Assembly (NCBI RefSeq): GCF_022012415.1
Contig: NZ_JAKLTR010000021.1
Coordinates: 42,061 to 106,060, forward strand
Reading direction: 5' to 3'
DNA from: Terrimonas ginsenosidimutans
Lineage (GTDB): Bacteria; Bacteroidota; Bacteroidia; Chitinophagales; Chitinophagaceae
Length of the DNA: 64,000 nt
Shown here: one piece after another, positions 16,435-25,020 of the stretch
Layout of the letters: each line of letters starts with the position of its first letter
Position numbering within the stretch: the stretch's first letter is position 1
Notes under the pieces: model-generated
The model's database searches: none
Told to the model about the DNA's origin: nothing
Seen by the model: only the letters and a program-made list of their open reading frames with translations
Position numbers and translations under genes: made by a program

Positions 16435-16533
16435 TGCGTTTATGGCTAACACAACGAACCGCAACGGTCGCAAAGCTAATTTAATCTTTGCGCCCTCTGC
16501 GGTTTCTTTGCGTTCATTGCGATACTTCTACGC
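16435..16533. repeat. Intergenic palindrome, CGCAAAG type
   Basis: Imperfect inverted repeat made of short words such as CGCAAAG, GAACCGCAACGG and CTCTGCGGTTTCTTTGCG. It lies between convergent genes. The better-preserved relatives are at 37012-37110 and 52152-52262. Confidence 0.55.
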
Positions 16534-16539
16534 CAATTA

Positions 16540-17643
16540 TCACTCAGTCAGCTTCACCTTCTTCACCTCACCTCCATCACGCACTTCTTCCGTCGCCGTC
16601 TTCACAATGGTATCATCTGTAGAAACATTTCCAAAGATCTCCGTCTTATCGCCTGCACTTCTTCCCGCTTTCACCGGCACCCAAACCGTTTTACCATTTT
16701 CAATCTTCACTACAAATGTTCCCGTCGTAGAACGCAGCACCGCTTTCGTCGGCACCAGCAAAGTAGCTGTATCTCCAGCCAGCGGCATCGATACTTCCGC
16801 GATCATGCCCGGTAATAACTTCGGTTGATTCTCCACATCCATCTCCGTTCGCTGTGAACGCAACCGCGTATCCAATGCACCGGATGCACGCGAAACTTTC
16901 GCGGTGAATGTATCTTTCGCCACCGACTTCACCGTAAACTTCACTTCTGTTTTGTTATTGAAATAAGGCAGATATGCTTCCGGCACACTTACCACCAAAC
17001 GCAGTTTCTTAAACTCCTGCAGTGTAAAGATTGGCGCATCGGAACCTTTGCCCGCTGGTCCGACATAAGCTCCGGCACTCACATTTCTCGCACTGATCAC
17101 ACCACTGAAAGGCGCCCTGATCTCCAGGTAATCACGGTTATTACCGATCTCACGGTGAGAAGCTTTTGCCGCTTCCAGTTGTGCGAGGTCAGACTTCTGC
17201 CTGGCCAGTGCGATATCAAGATCATTTGGCGAAATAGTTCCTGGCGTTTTACTCGTTTCCAGCAAACGCTCATAAGTGGCTTTGCTGGAAAGATAGATCG
17301 CTTCCTGCGCTTTCAGTCTTGATTCCGCACCGGAAAGCTGTGAATTCAATTCAGGTGCTTCCATCGTAGCAAGCAGCTGACCTGCTTTCACTTCTGTTCC
17401 AACATCTGCATACAGTTTGCGCACGAAGGAGCTGATCTTTGCATAAAGATCTACCTGTTGAAAAGCCACCAGTTCTCCCGGTAATTGTATCGATGAAGAC
17501 AACGATCCCCTTACCGGGTGTACCACTTCCGTCTCCGGCTCCGCCACCGGCGCTTTCGCTTCTTTGCTTTCGGCAGAGCCGCAGCCTTCCATCATCGTGA
17601 TCGCTGTAAACAATACAGCAGCTATTGTAAGATTTTTTTTCAT
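16540..17643 (-). CDS. RND efflux periplasmic adaptor (membrane fusion protein)
   Basis: A 367-residue HlyD/AcrA-type adaptor. The N-terminus carries a lipobox-like AITMMEGC after a hydrophobic stretch, so it is probably a lipoprotein anchored on the periplasmic side. The lipoyl/barrel-sandwich halves (KLYADVGTEVKAGQLLAT and LEIRAPFSGVISARNV) flank a coiled-coil hairpin of about 60 residues. A beta-barrel and membrane-proximal domain follow (ending ..KAGRSAGDKTEIFGNVS). It is the last gene of the operon outer-membrane channel, RND pump, adaptor, all on the minus strand, and would bridge pump and channel. Confidence 0.93.
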   Translation of the reverse strand: MKKNLTIAAVLFTAITMMEGCGSAESKEAKAPVAEPETEVVHPVRGSLSSSIQLPGELVAFQQVDLYAKISSFVRKLYADVGTEVKAGQLLATMEAPELNSQLSGAESRLKAQEAIYLSSKATYERLLETSKTPGTISPNDLDIALARQKSDLAQLEAAKASHREIGNNRDYLEIRAPFSGVISARNVSAGAYVGPAGKGSDAPIFTLQEFKKLRLVVSVPEAYLPYFNNKTEVKFTVKSVAKDTFTAKVSRASGALDTRLRSQRTEMDVENQPKLLPGMIAEVSMPLAGDTATLLVPTKAVLRSTTGTFVVKIENGKTVWVPVKAGRSAGDKTEIFGNVSTDDTIVKTATEEVRDGGEVKKVKLTE

Positions 17644-17708
17644 CCCTTTTTATTTATCGATGCGCATCAGCACACCATATCATTTATAAACCTTAAACTA
17701 TTAAACTT

Positions 17709-20700
17709 TTAAACCTTTGCTTCTCCCGCATAAAACCTGCTCTCCTCATCTTCAGGATCCAGCGAAACACTCTGCGTTGTCGCCTTGCCCTGTGCCCACG
17801 CAAACACCAGTGGCAGGATAAACAGTGCCGCAAAGGTAGAGGCGATCAGGCCACCGACAACTGCCCGTCCGAGAGGAGAAGACTGATCACCCGCTTCACC
17901 CAATCCGCTGGCCATTGGGATCATGCCAACTACCATCGCCAGCGCCGTCATCAGGATGGGGCGCATACGTAATGCAGCAGCTTCTGTTGCGGCCGTGATC
18001 GCATTACCACTGTGCTTACGCAACTGTTCTGCATTCGTGATCAGCAATACCGCGTTCGAGATCGATACACCTACAGACATGATCATTCCCATGTATGATT
18101 GCAGGTTCAGTGTTGAACCCATGATCAGCAGTAATGCGATCGAGCCAAGAATTACCGCAGGTACTGTGGCTAATACAACTCCGGATACTTTGAACGACTG
18201 AAAGTTCGCCGCCAGCATCAGGAAGATCACCAGGATCGCAACGATCAATCCGCTTTCCAAACTGCTCATCGTATCTGTCAGCGTATTGCTCAACCCAATT
18301 ACTTCCACACTTAATCCTCTCGGCAATTCCCCTAATGCGGCGATCGCTTTCTGCACATCTTTCGCCGCCGATCCAAGATCTTTATTATTCAGATTCGCTG
18401 TCACAGATAATACAGGAGTAGCGCCAAGGTTGTCATTTTCACCATAGGTCGTTCCGGGTGTAATGGTCGCCACATCTCCCAGCACAGGCCTTGTCGCATT
18501 GCGCAGCAAGGGGATCTCACTGATGTCATTGACACTTTGCATATTACTTTCCGGCACCTGCACCTGCACACTGTAGCTGTAACCAGCTTTTTCATCCACC
18601 CAGATATTCTTATCGGTATAACGGGACGATGAGGTGGACGCAATCAATGACCTGGATACGTCCGTCATATCCAATCCCAGCTGCGCTGCTCTTACACGGT
18701 CCACGTCGATATTGATCGAAGGATATTTCGTAGATTGGCCCAACTGTACATCGCGCAGATACGAGATCTCGTTCAGCTTTGCGATCAGCTTGTTTGCATA
18801 AGTCTCATTCACCTGTTTATTTCTTCCAGCCAGGCGCACTTCAATCGGTGTAGGTGAGCCCTGGCTCAGGATCTTATCCGTCAGCTCAATTGGTTCGAAG
18901 GAAAGTTTCAGATCAGGCAGATCTTTGGAAAACTGCGCGCGGATCTTTTCTTTCAGACCATCAAGATCGGTTTTATAATGTTCGCTGAGCTGCACCTGTA
19001 TCACGGCCTCGTGCGGTTGCGCCATCCATAAAAAGATCGGCGCGATCGAGAACAGCGAAGGGTGCGTTCCCACATAAGATGAGGTGATGGAAACATTTTC
19101 CGGCCCCACGATCTGTTTGATACCGTTGATCGCTGACAGTGTTTTTTGTTCTGTCGTTTCGATCCGTGTTCCTTCCGGTGCGCGGAGCCTTACCTGGAAC
19201 TGGCTGCCATTCACTTTTGGTAATACATCCCTTCCGATCGATTGCATCATCCAGAAGGCGAAACCACATACGATCACGATATACGCGATCACGATCGGCT
19301 TCCTGTAAGGCATCATTCGGTTAATGAACCGCAAATAGCGCATCCTGAATTTTTCAAAACCGCTGACCTTGCCATCGAGATTGCTGTCTTCCCGTTCAAC
19401 CAATGCTTTCTTTTGATTCCAGGTATCCTTATCTGTCTCATCATAACCTTCCACTTCCGCAGTTTCTTCAGTCGCTTCAGTTTTCTTTTGTTTGTGATGA
19501 TGTTTTACTTTCATCAGCCAGTTCGCCATCACCGGCACAAATGTTTGTGCAAGGAAATAAGAAACGATCATGCTGAACCCGATCGCTAACGCAAGCGGAA
19601 GGAACAATGAACCCGGTATTCCACCCATGGTGAATGCGGGAGCGAATACGGCGAGGATACAAAGCAGGATCAGCAATTTCGGGAAGGCAATTTCTTTACA
19701 GGCGTCCCATATGGCGACGGCCTTCGGCTTGCCCATATCCAAATGCTGGTGTATGTTCTCGATCGTCACGGTACTCTCATCCACCAGGATCCCGATCGCG
19801 AGCGCAAGACCGCTCAGCGTCATGATATTGATCGTTTGTCCAAACAAACTAAGGAACAATACGCCGGATATGATGGATGTAGGGATGGTCATGATCACGA
19901 TCAGTGCACCTCTTACATCCCCAAGGAATAACATGACCATCAATCCTGTGAGGATCGCCCCGATGATGCCTTCCGTTAATAAGCTTTCTACTGAGTTGAT
20001 CACGTAGGTCGACTGATCGAACTCATAGGAGAGGTGTACATCTTCCGGAAGGTTTGACTGCATTTTGGGTAATGCTTTCTTCAGGTTCTGCACAACTTCC
20101 CAGGTGGATGCATCTGCATTTTTTGCAATGCTGAGATAAACGGAGCGCTTGCCATTTACAAGACCGTATCCTACAGACACATCTGCACCATCTTCAACAG
20201 TAGCAATATCTCTCAGGTAAAGATTTTGCACACCGCCTTTGAACAAGGGAATGTTTTCAAAATCCTTTACTTCTTTTAATAGAGTATTGGTTGGAGTGAT
20301 ATAGTTCTTATCGCCGATCCGGACATTACCTGACGGGGTGGTCTGGTTGTTCACCCGCAATGCTTCCACCACCTGATCAGGTGTCAGGTTATGTGAACGC
20401 AGCATCTGCGGATCCACTTTGACCACAATGGTCCGGACGTTACCGCCGAATGGAGGAGCCGATACAAGCCCTGGAATGGTAGTGAAAGAAGAACGCACGT
20501 AAACGTTTGCCATATCAAGCAATTCGTTATTGCTTCTTCTGTCGCTGCTTAGCACCACCTGTCCCACCGGAAGTGTTGATGCGTCAAAACGTATAATGAA
20601 CGGCGGGTTGGATCCCGGTGGGAAGATCGCCTGTATCCTGTTGGCAAAGGCACTCAGCTCCGCAGCTGCCTGCGCCATATTTGTTCCGGGATAGAAACTG

Positions 20701-20978
20701 ATCTTCATCAGTGTCAGCCCCTGTATGTTTTTTGTTTCAATGGCTTTGATCCCATTTACAAAAAGCATGATGTTGATATATTGCTTCGCAAACATCGCTT
20801 CCATCTGCGACGGAGTATAGCCGGAGAATGGGTGCGAAAGATATATCACCGGAAGCTCCAGCTTCGGGAATATATCTACCTTGATCGTTCGTGCTGCCTG
20901 GATGCCAAAGAAAAATAATCCGGCAACAATAACCAGTATGGTGATCGGCTTGCGAAGCGCGAAACGTATCATGTTCAT
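17709..20978 (-). CDS. RND-family efflux transporter permease
   Basis: A 1089-residue inner-membrane pump with the RND architecture: TM1, periplasmic loop, six TMs, second loop, six TMs. Proton-relay positions differ from AcrB: TM4 has VDEST at about residue 400 (Asp-Glu where AcrB has Asp-Asp), and TM10 reads VGVSISNAVLL, lacking the usual lysine. Between the two halves (about residues 485-540) is a long hydrophilic insert rich in His, Lys and Glu with an EF-like DSNLDGKVSGFEKF. Substrates cannot be told. The stop codon lies inside a TTAAAC-type intergenic repeat. It is 10 bp downstream of the channel gene. Confidence 0.93.
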   Translation of the reverse strand: MNMIRFALRKPITILVIVAGLFFFGIQAARTIKVDIFPKLELPVIYLSHPFSGYTPSQMEAMFAKQYINIMLFVNGIKAIETKNIQGLTLMKISFYPGTNMAQAAAELSAFANRIQAIFPPGSNPPFIIRFDASTLPVGQVVLSSDRRSNNELLDMANVYVRSSFTTIPGLVSAPPFGGNVRTIVVKVDPQMLRSHNLTPDQVVEALRVNNQTTPSGNVRIGDKNYITPTNTLLKEVKDFENIPLFKGGVQNLYLRDIATVEDGADVSVGYGLVNGKRSVYLSIAKNADASTWEVVQNLKKALPKMQSNLPEDVHLSYEFDQSTYVINSVESLLTEGIIGAILTGLMVMLFLGDVRGALIVIMTIPTSIISGVLFLSLFGQTINIMTLSGLALAIGILVDESTVTIENIHQHLDMGKPKAVAIWDACKEIAFPKLLILLCILAVFAPAFTMGGIPGSLFLPLALAIGFSMIVSYFLAQTFVPVMANWLMKVKHHHKQKKTEATEETAEVEGYDETDKDTWNQKKALVEREDSNLDGKVSGFEKFRMRYLRFINRMMPYRKPIVIAYIVIVCGFAFWMMQSIGRDVLPKVNGSQFQVRLRAPEGTRIETTEQKTLSAINGIKQIVGPENVSITSSYVGTHPSLFSIAPIFLWMAQPHEAVIQVQLSEHYKTDLDGLKEKIRAQFSKDLPDLKLSFEPIELTDKILSQGSPTPIEVRLAGRNKQVNETYANKLIAKLNEISYLRDVQLGQSTKYPSINIDVDRVRAAQLGLDMTDVSRSLIASTSSSRYTDKNIWVDEKAGYSYSVQVQVPESNMQSVNDISEIPLLRNATRPVLGDVATITPGTTYGENDNLGATPVLSVTANLNNKDLGSAAKDVQKAIAALGELPRGLSVEVIGLSNTLTDTMSSLESGLIVAILVIFLMLAANFQSFKVSGVVLATVPAVILGSIALLLIMGSTLNLQSYMGMIMSVGVSISNAVLLITNAEQLRKHSGNAITAATEAAALRMRPILMTALAMVVGMIPMASGLGEAGDQSSPLGRAVVGGLIASTFAALFILPLVFAWAQGKATTQSVSLDPEDEESRFYAGEAKV

Positions 20979-20987
20979 GATGATCTC

Positions 20988-22400
20988 TTAAAATTCGTTA
21001 ATGAAAATATCCCAGTTTCCCGTTGCCGCTGCCTTGAGCAACAAAGCCTGCCACACATTGCTGTATGATACATCGCGATCCGTCTCTGCACGGTTCAAAG
21101 CATACAGTGCCTGCGTTACATCGACGATATTGGTCAGGCCGTTATTATAAAGCGTTGTTTTCTGCAGGTAAGCATCGGAGGCCGATTTCAGTTGGTTGGG
21201 TACTTCTTTATAGTTGCTGAGTGCATTCTTAATGCGTACGTCCGCCAGCGAAACCTGCGCATCCAACTGCTGCTTTACCTGGTTGTATTCTTCCTGCAAA
21301 CCTTTCGAGGTGAATTCCTGCGCCTTTATAGCAGGACGGGTACGAAGCAACGTCGTCATGTTCCATTGTACGCCGATACCCAGCAGGTAATTGCTTCTGG
21401 TGGGTTTGATGCCGTCAATGTAATTATGGGAAAAGGCCGACTGATCCACTGCATAATTGGAAGAAAATCCGGAAGCTCTTGTTTGATACACACTGAAAAA
21501 GCTGAACGTTGGATAGTACTGTTTCCGGTTAAGGATCACCTGGCGGTTGCTGAGATCGATCCGGCTTTGGTAGTATTGGAGGATCGGGTGAAGTTGCTCC
21601 TGCAAACCAACTGAATCTGCCAGAGCCAGTGGCAGTTTATTAATGAACGTTGTATCAAGCGCATAATCCTGTGTGGGCATCGCTGTAAGGACAGACAATT
21701 GATTTGCCTGCTCACGCACAAGGTTATCGGCATTTGTCAGTGCAATGCGTGCAGCTGACACCTCTGCATTTGCAAGGGATGAGTCAACCCCCGCAAGCAA
21801 TCCATTTGCTGCGCGCGCAGTGGCGGTTCGCTTTACGATCATCGCACGCTCAAGGTTTTTCTCCTGGATGCGTTTTAGCCGTTGTGCTACCAGCAGGTTG
21901 AGATATGCGCCTGCTACGCGGACCCGGTGCTGGAATTTTTCCTGGTCAAGATCTGTTTCATTCACATGCAGGGATTTTCTTGCAACGTTGATCCGCTCCT
22001 TTGCGCGACCGAAGCTGAAGAATTCCCAGTTGATATTTGCCAGGTAAAGCGCACCGAAGGCGGCATTCCAGTTCTGATCGGGAAGCGGCAGGCCGGATGA
22101 TGCCACACCAAGTCCGCCGAAGCCATACAAGGGACCATTCTGGCCATTCACGGTTCCATACACCTGCTGTGCAGAAAAATTAAGATTGGGGAGGTATTCC
22201 CGCTTTGATTGTATCACACGTTCTTCGCCGGCCTTAACGTAGTTCCCTTTTGCCTGAATGATACCATACCGTGCCATAGCGGTATCAACAGCTTCGCGGA
22301 GCGATAGCGTTTGCGCCTGGGCCACAGAAAGGATCATAAAAGCAAGCAGGGAAAGTGAAAGTCGCGCAGAGAGAGGAGTGCTGCGTCTCTTTAAATTCAT
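20988..22400 (-). CDS. TolC-family outer membrane efflux channel
   Basis: Start taken at ATG 22400 (MNLKRRSTPLS), which gives a clean signal peptide (LSLLAFMILSVAQAQ); the frame is open to 22505, but that part has no signal character. About 470 residues with long coiled-coil helices and two internal repeats of the OEP type (..AGVDSSLANAEVSAARIAL..). First gene of the tripartite efflux operon, divergent from the histidine kinase gene with about 140 bp between them. Confidence 0.9.
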   Translation of the reverse strand: MNLKRRSTPLSARLSLSLLAFMILSVAQAQTLSLREAVDTAMARYGIIQAKGNYVKAGEERVIQSKREYLPNLNFSAQQVYGTVNGQNGPLYGFGGLGVASSGLPLPDQNWNAAFGALYLANINWEFFSFGRAKERINVARKSLHVNETDLDQEKFQHRVRVAGAYLNLLVAQRLKRIQEKNLERAMIVKRTATARAANGLLAGVDSSLANAEVSAARIALTNADNLVREQANQLSVLTAMPTQDYALDTTFINKLPLALADSVGLQEQLHPILQYYQSRIDLSNRQVILNRKQYYPTFSFFSVYQTRASGFSSNYAVDQSAFSHNYIDGIKPTRSNYLLGIGVQWNMTTLLRTRPAIKAQEFTSKGLQEEYNQVKQQLDAQVSLADVRIKNALSNYKEVPNQLKSASDAYLQKTTLYNNGLTNIVDVTQALYALNRAETDRDVSYSNVWQALLLKAAATGNWDIFINEF

Positions 22401-22543
22401 ACTGCAAATCAATTGACAGTTTTGCAGAACGCATGAGCAAAAATGATGCTTCGTATTCATAAATGATGAATGCAACTGGTCATTTTCGCCATGATACTTA
22501 TGCATTTAAGCGCGTCCTTTGTAAGGTAAAGTCACTAAATAAA

Positions 22544-23605
22544 ATGCAAATAGCCATCCGGAGAACTGTTGAGAATAAGTGGTTGCAGGAGATAGTGGTG
22601 TTGCTTTTTACGTTTGTTCTGTTTACCATGAACGACTGGATGCTGATCAGTTCATGGAACAGCTTATGGAAAGCCAGCACTTATTTCGCGATCCTGTACA
22701 CGCACGCACAACTCAACCGTAATTTCCTTCTGCCCGTATTGTTTGAAAAAGGCAAACCGCTCGCCTATACATTGATGAGCATCGGGTTGGTGCTGCTTTT
22801 TTCAGCAATCCTGTATGAAGCCGCAACAGGATGGTTATACAAGAACTGTGATCTTTATAAAGAGATCCGGCAACAGACATTTGCCTATCATGTAGCGACT
22901 GTCATTGCCACATCGATCTGTATCATGGGACCGTTATTCCTGTTGAAGTACTACCGCGAGCAGCGCAAGGTAGAACGTGAGAACAATCTTACCCGTGAGA
23001 TGCAGTTAAATGCACTGCGCAGCCAGCTGAACCCCCATTTTCTTTTCAATACGTTCAATACCCTTTACGGCGTAAGTCTCCAGTATCCGGATCGTGTATC
23101 TGACCTGCTGATGCAGGCTTCGCAGCTGATGCGTTACCAGTTGGAAAGCGGCAGCAAGAAATGCGTTTCGCTGAAGGACGAGATCGGGTTTATTGAAAGT
23201 TATATCAACCTTGAAAAAGAGCGTGTCGGACATCGTTGTGATGTTCAGTTCACGCAGGCAGTGGACAATCCCGCACAATACAAGATCCCTGTAATGTTAC
23301 TGATCGCGTTTGTTGAAAATGCATTCAAACACAGTACCTGCAGCGTAGAACATTGCGCAGTGTCCGTATCCCTGAAAATGGAGAACGATTGGTTCGTGAT
23401 GGATGTACGGAATTCTGTACCACGGAAAAAGGCAGAGGTGGTTTCTACCGGGATCGGCTTAAAGAATTCAAAAGAAAGACTGGCCATCATTTACCCCGAC
23501 CGTCATCAGCTGGACATACGAGAAGGCTCTGGCGATTTTCAAGTACATTTGAGACTGAAAATCGAAAAGTATGGACCAGAGAAGGACCTGCATCATCGTG
23601 GATGA
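22544..23605 (+). CDS. LytS-type sensor histidine kinase
   Basis: Start chosen at ATG 22544 (MQIAIRRTVENKW); upstream in-frame codons to 22463 overlap the divergent promoter region. Four hydrophobic segments fill residues 20-150. A His_kinase (PF06580) domain follows with the phosphoacceptor motif NPHFLFNTFNTLYG and a C-terminal ATPase with N-box VENAFKH and G-box GIGLKNSKERL. The gene for its LytTR regulator overlaps the 3' end by 35 bp. Being divergent from the RND efflux operon, the pair probably controls it (inference). Confidence 0.9.
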   Translation: MQIAIRRTVENKWLQEIVVLLFTFVLFTMNDWMLISSWNSLWKASTYFAILYTHAQLNRNFLLPVLFEKGKPLAYTLMSIGLVLLFSAILYEAATGWLYKNCDLYKEIRQQTFAYHVATVIATSICIMGPLFLLKYYREQRKVERENNLTREMQLNALRSQLNPHFLFNTFNTLYGVSLQYPDRVSDLLMQASQLMRYQLESGSKKCVSLKDEIGFIESYINLEKERVGHRCDVQFTQAVDNPAQYKIPVMLLIAFVENAFKHSTCSVEHCAVSVSLKMENDWFVMDVRNSVPRKKAEVVSTGIGLKNSKERLAIIYPDRHQLDIREGSGDFQVHLRLKIEKYGPEKDLHHRG

Positions 23606-24293
23606 CGAACCCGCGGCGCATTATGTGCTGTTGAGTCATATCCGCCATGTGCCGCAGCTGGAACTGGTACAACAATGCTATAACGCTTTCGAAGCGATCA
23701 ATTATCTGCGCCAGCATCCGGTAGACCTGATGTTCCTGGATATCAATATGCCCGAGATCTCCGGCATGGATCTTCTTCGCACACTGAAAAATCCTCCGCG
23801 TACAATTCTCACGACTGCCTACTCAGAGCACGCAATGGAGAGTTATGATTTCGGAGTAGTGGATTATCTGTTGAAGCCGATCAATCTTCCCCGCTTTATC
23901 ACCGCGACCGAAAGATATTTCGAGATCGCCGTCAAAAAAGAAACAGAGAAAAAAGAAACGCTGACTTTTATTACAGTAAAATCCGGAAATGCAAACATCC
24001 GGATCGAGCTCGATGATATTCTGTATGCACAAAGCCTGGGCAATTTTATACGTATCAGCACACCTTCAAAAACCCATATTGTCTCGCTGACCACCAGCGA
24101 GCTGGAAGAATTGCTGCCGGATGACCGCTTTCTGCGGATCCACAAATCGTTTATTGTTTCGCTGAACAAGATCCATGAACATGGAAAAGATACCGTAACA
24201 GTGAATGAGATCCGGATGCCGGTAGGGATCACCTACAGGCAGGAGCTTAACAAACGCCTGAAACGCGAATCGAACACCAACGGCCGCGATTGA
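23571..24293 (+). CDS. LytTR-family response regulator
   Basis: 240 residues: receiver domain (DDEP near the N-terminus, phosphoacceptor in LMFLDINMPEISG, conserved KP in YLLKPIN), then a LytTR DNA-binding domain (FITVKSGNANIRI, ILYAQSLGNFIRI, ending in the IHKSFIVSLNKI strand). It overlaps the kinase gene by 35 bp, so the two are translated together. Likely target is the divergent efflux operon; no binding sites were identified. Confidence 0.92.
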   Translation: MDQRRTCIIVDDEPAAHYVLLSHIRHVPQLELVQQCYNAFEAINYLRQHPVDLMFLDINMPEISGMDLLRTLKNPPRTILTTAYSEHAMESYDFGVVDYLLKPINLPRFITATERYFEIAVKKETEKKETLTFITVKSGNANIRIELDDILYAQSLGNFIRISTPSKTHIVSLTTSELEELLPDDRFLRIHKSFIVSLNKIHEHGKDTVTVNEIRMPVGITYRQELNKRLKRESNTNGRD

Positions 24294-24400
24294 TCACGAA
24301 TGGGCCGCCGACTTGCAGTGCTGTTTATTCAGGTGAAATATCATTGAACACTAACGGAGAAGCCACGACGCAGTGCAGCAATCCTGTAAAATCAAGTCTT

Positions 24401-24522
24401 TATTGGCGAAGGGAACGCGGCGAACGCAACGAGACGCGGCGGACACGGCGAAAACAGCCGTGGAAGATGTTGTATTCCGCCGCCGCGTCTAGTTGCGTTC
24501 GCCGCGTTCCTCTACGCCAATA
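24401..24522. repeat. Intergenic palindrome, GCGGCGAACGC type
   Basis: Near-perfect 42-bp inverted arms (TATTGGCGAAGGGAACGCGG.. and its complement at 24478-24522) around a loop of about 36 bp. The words GCGGCGAACGC and GACGCGGCGG recur at 61658-61778 and at the right edge of the window. It follows the LytTR gene. A transcript would form a very stable hairpin. Confidence 0.8.
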
Positions 24523-24615
24523 AAACGTTTTGAAACTCCTTAACTGAAGGCAATGATCCAGGCCCGGCCACGTACCAGGATCTTACCCGAATTGGCCAGC
24601 GTATCTTATTGATCT

Positions 24616-24712
24616 TTAAGGTATCTATATTGCTAACCCGTATATATCCCGTACCTATCAGGTATTTATCACGTATTTAACGGGTATCTAATTAGGTATT
24701 GATTAATAACCT
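24616..24712. promoter_or_regulatory. Cluster of GGTATCTA-like repeats
   Basis: Within 100 bp the octamer GGTATCTA or a close variant occurs at 24620, 24661, 24683 and 24695, with inverted versions (CGTACCTATCA, ACCCGTATATATCCCG) between. This looks like a cluster of protein-binding sites upstream of the amine oxidase gene. The rest of 24523-25020 is AT-rich non-coding sequence in which nothing else was recognised. Confidence 0.3.
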
Positions 24713-25020
24713 GATAATTCTATGATTATTATATTTTATATATTTTTTAGTGGGATAGATATGTAGTCTACCCAGGCAATATGGTATATGGAAGCAATAC
24801 GCCGGCTGTATTCAAAGGGATAGGTATCGGCGTTTTCTGACGGGGAAGTAGATGAATATAACAAACAGCGGGAACTATGGGTAGTGGGTGGAGAAGATTT
24901 AGCCGGTAATAAACATATTAGATTAGTGTATATGTTTTAAATTTTTCCGAAAACATCAATTTCTATATCTTGGAGACCGGTTAAGGATATCAAATCAACT
25001 GCAATCACAATCATTTTTAC

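Noticed and set aside
19570..20007. 145-codon antisense ORF within the RND permease gene
   Set aside because: Shadow of the pump reading frame; no domain, start signal or conservation argument.
24295..25020. Origin-like iteron region
   Set aside because: The GGTATCTA cluster is not accompanied by dnaA, DnaA-box matches or replication genes; kept only as a possible operator array.
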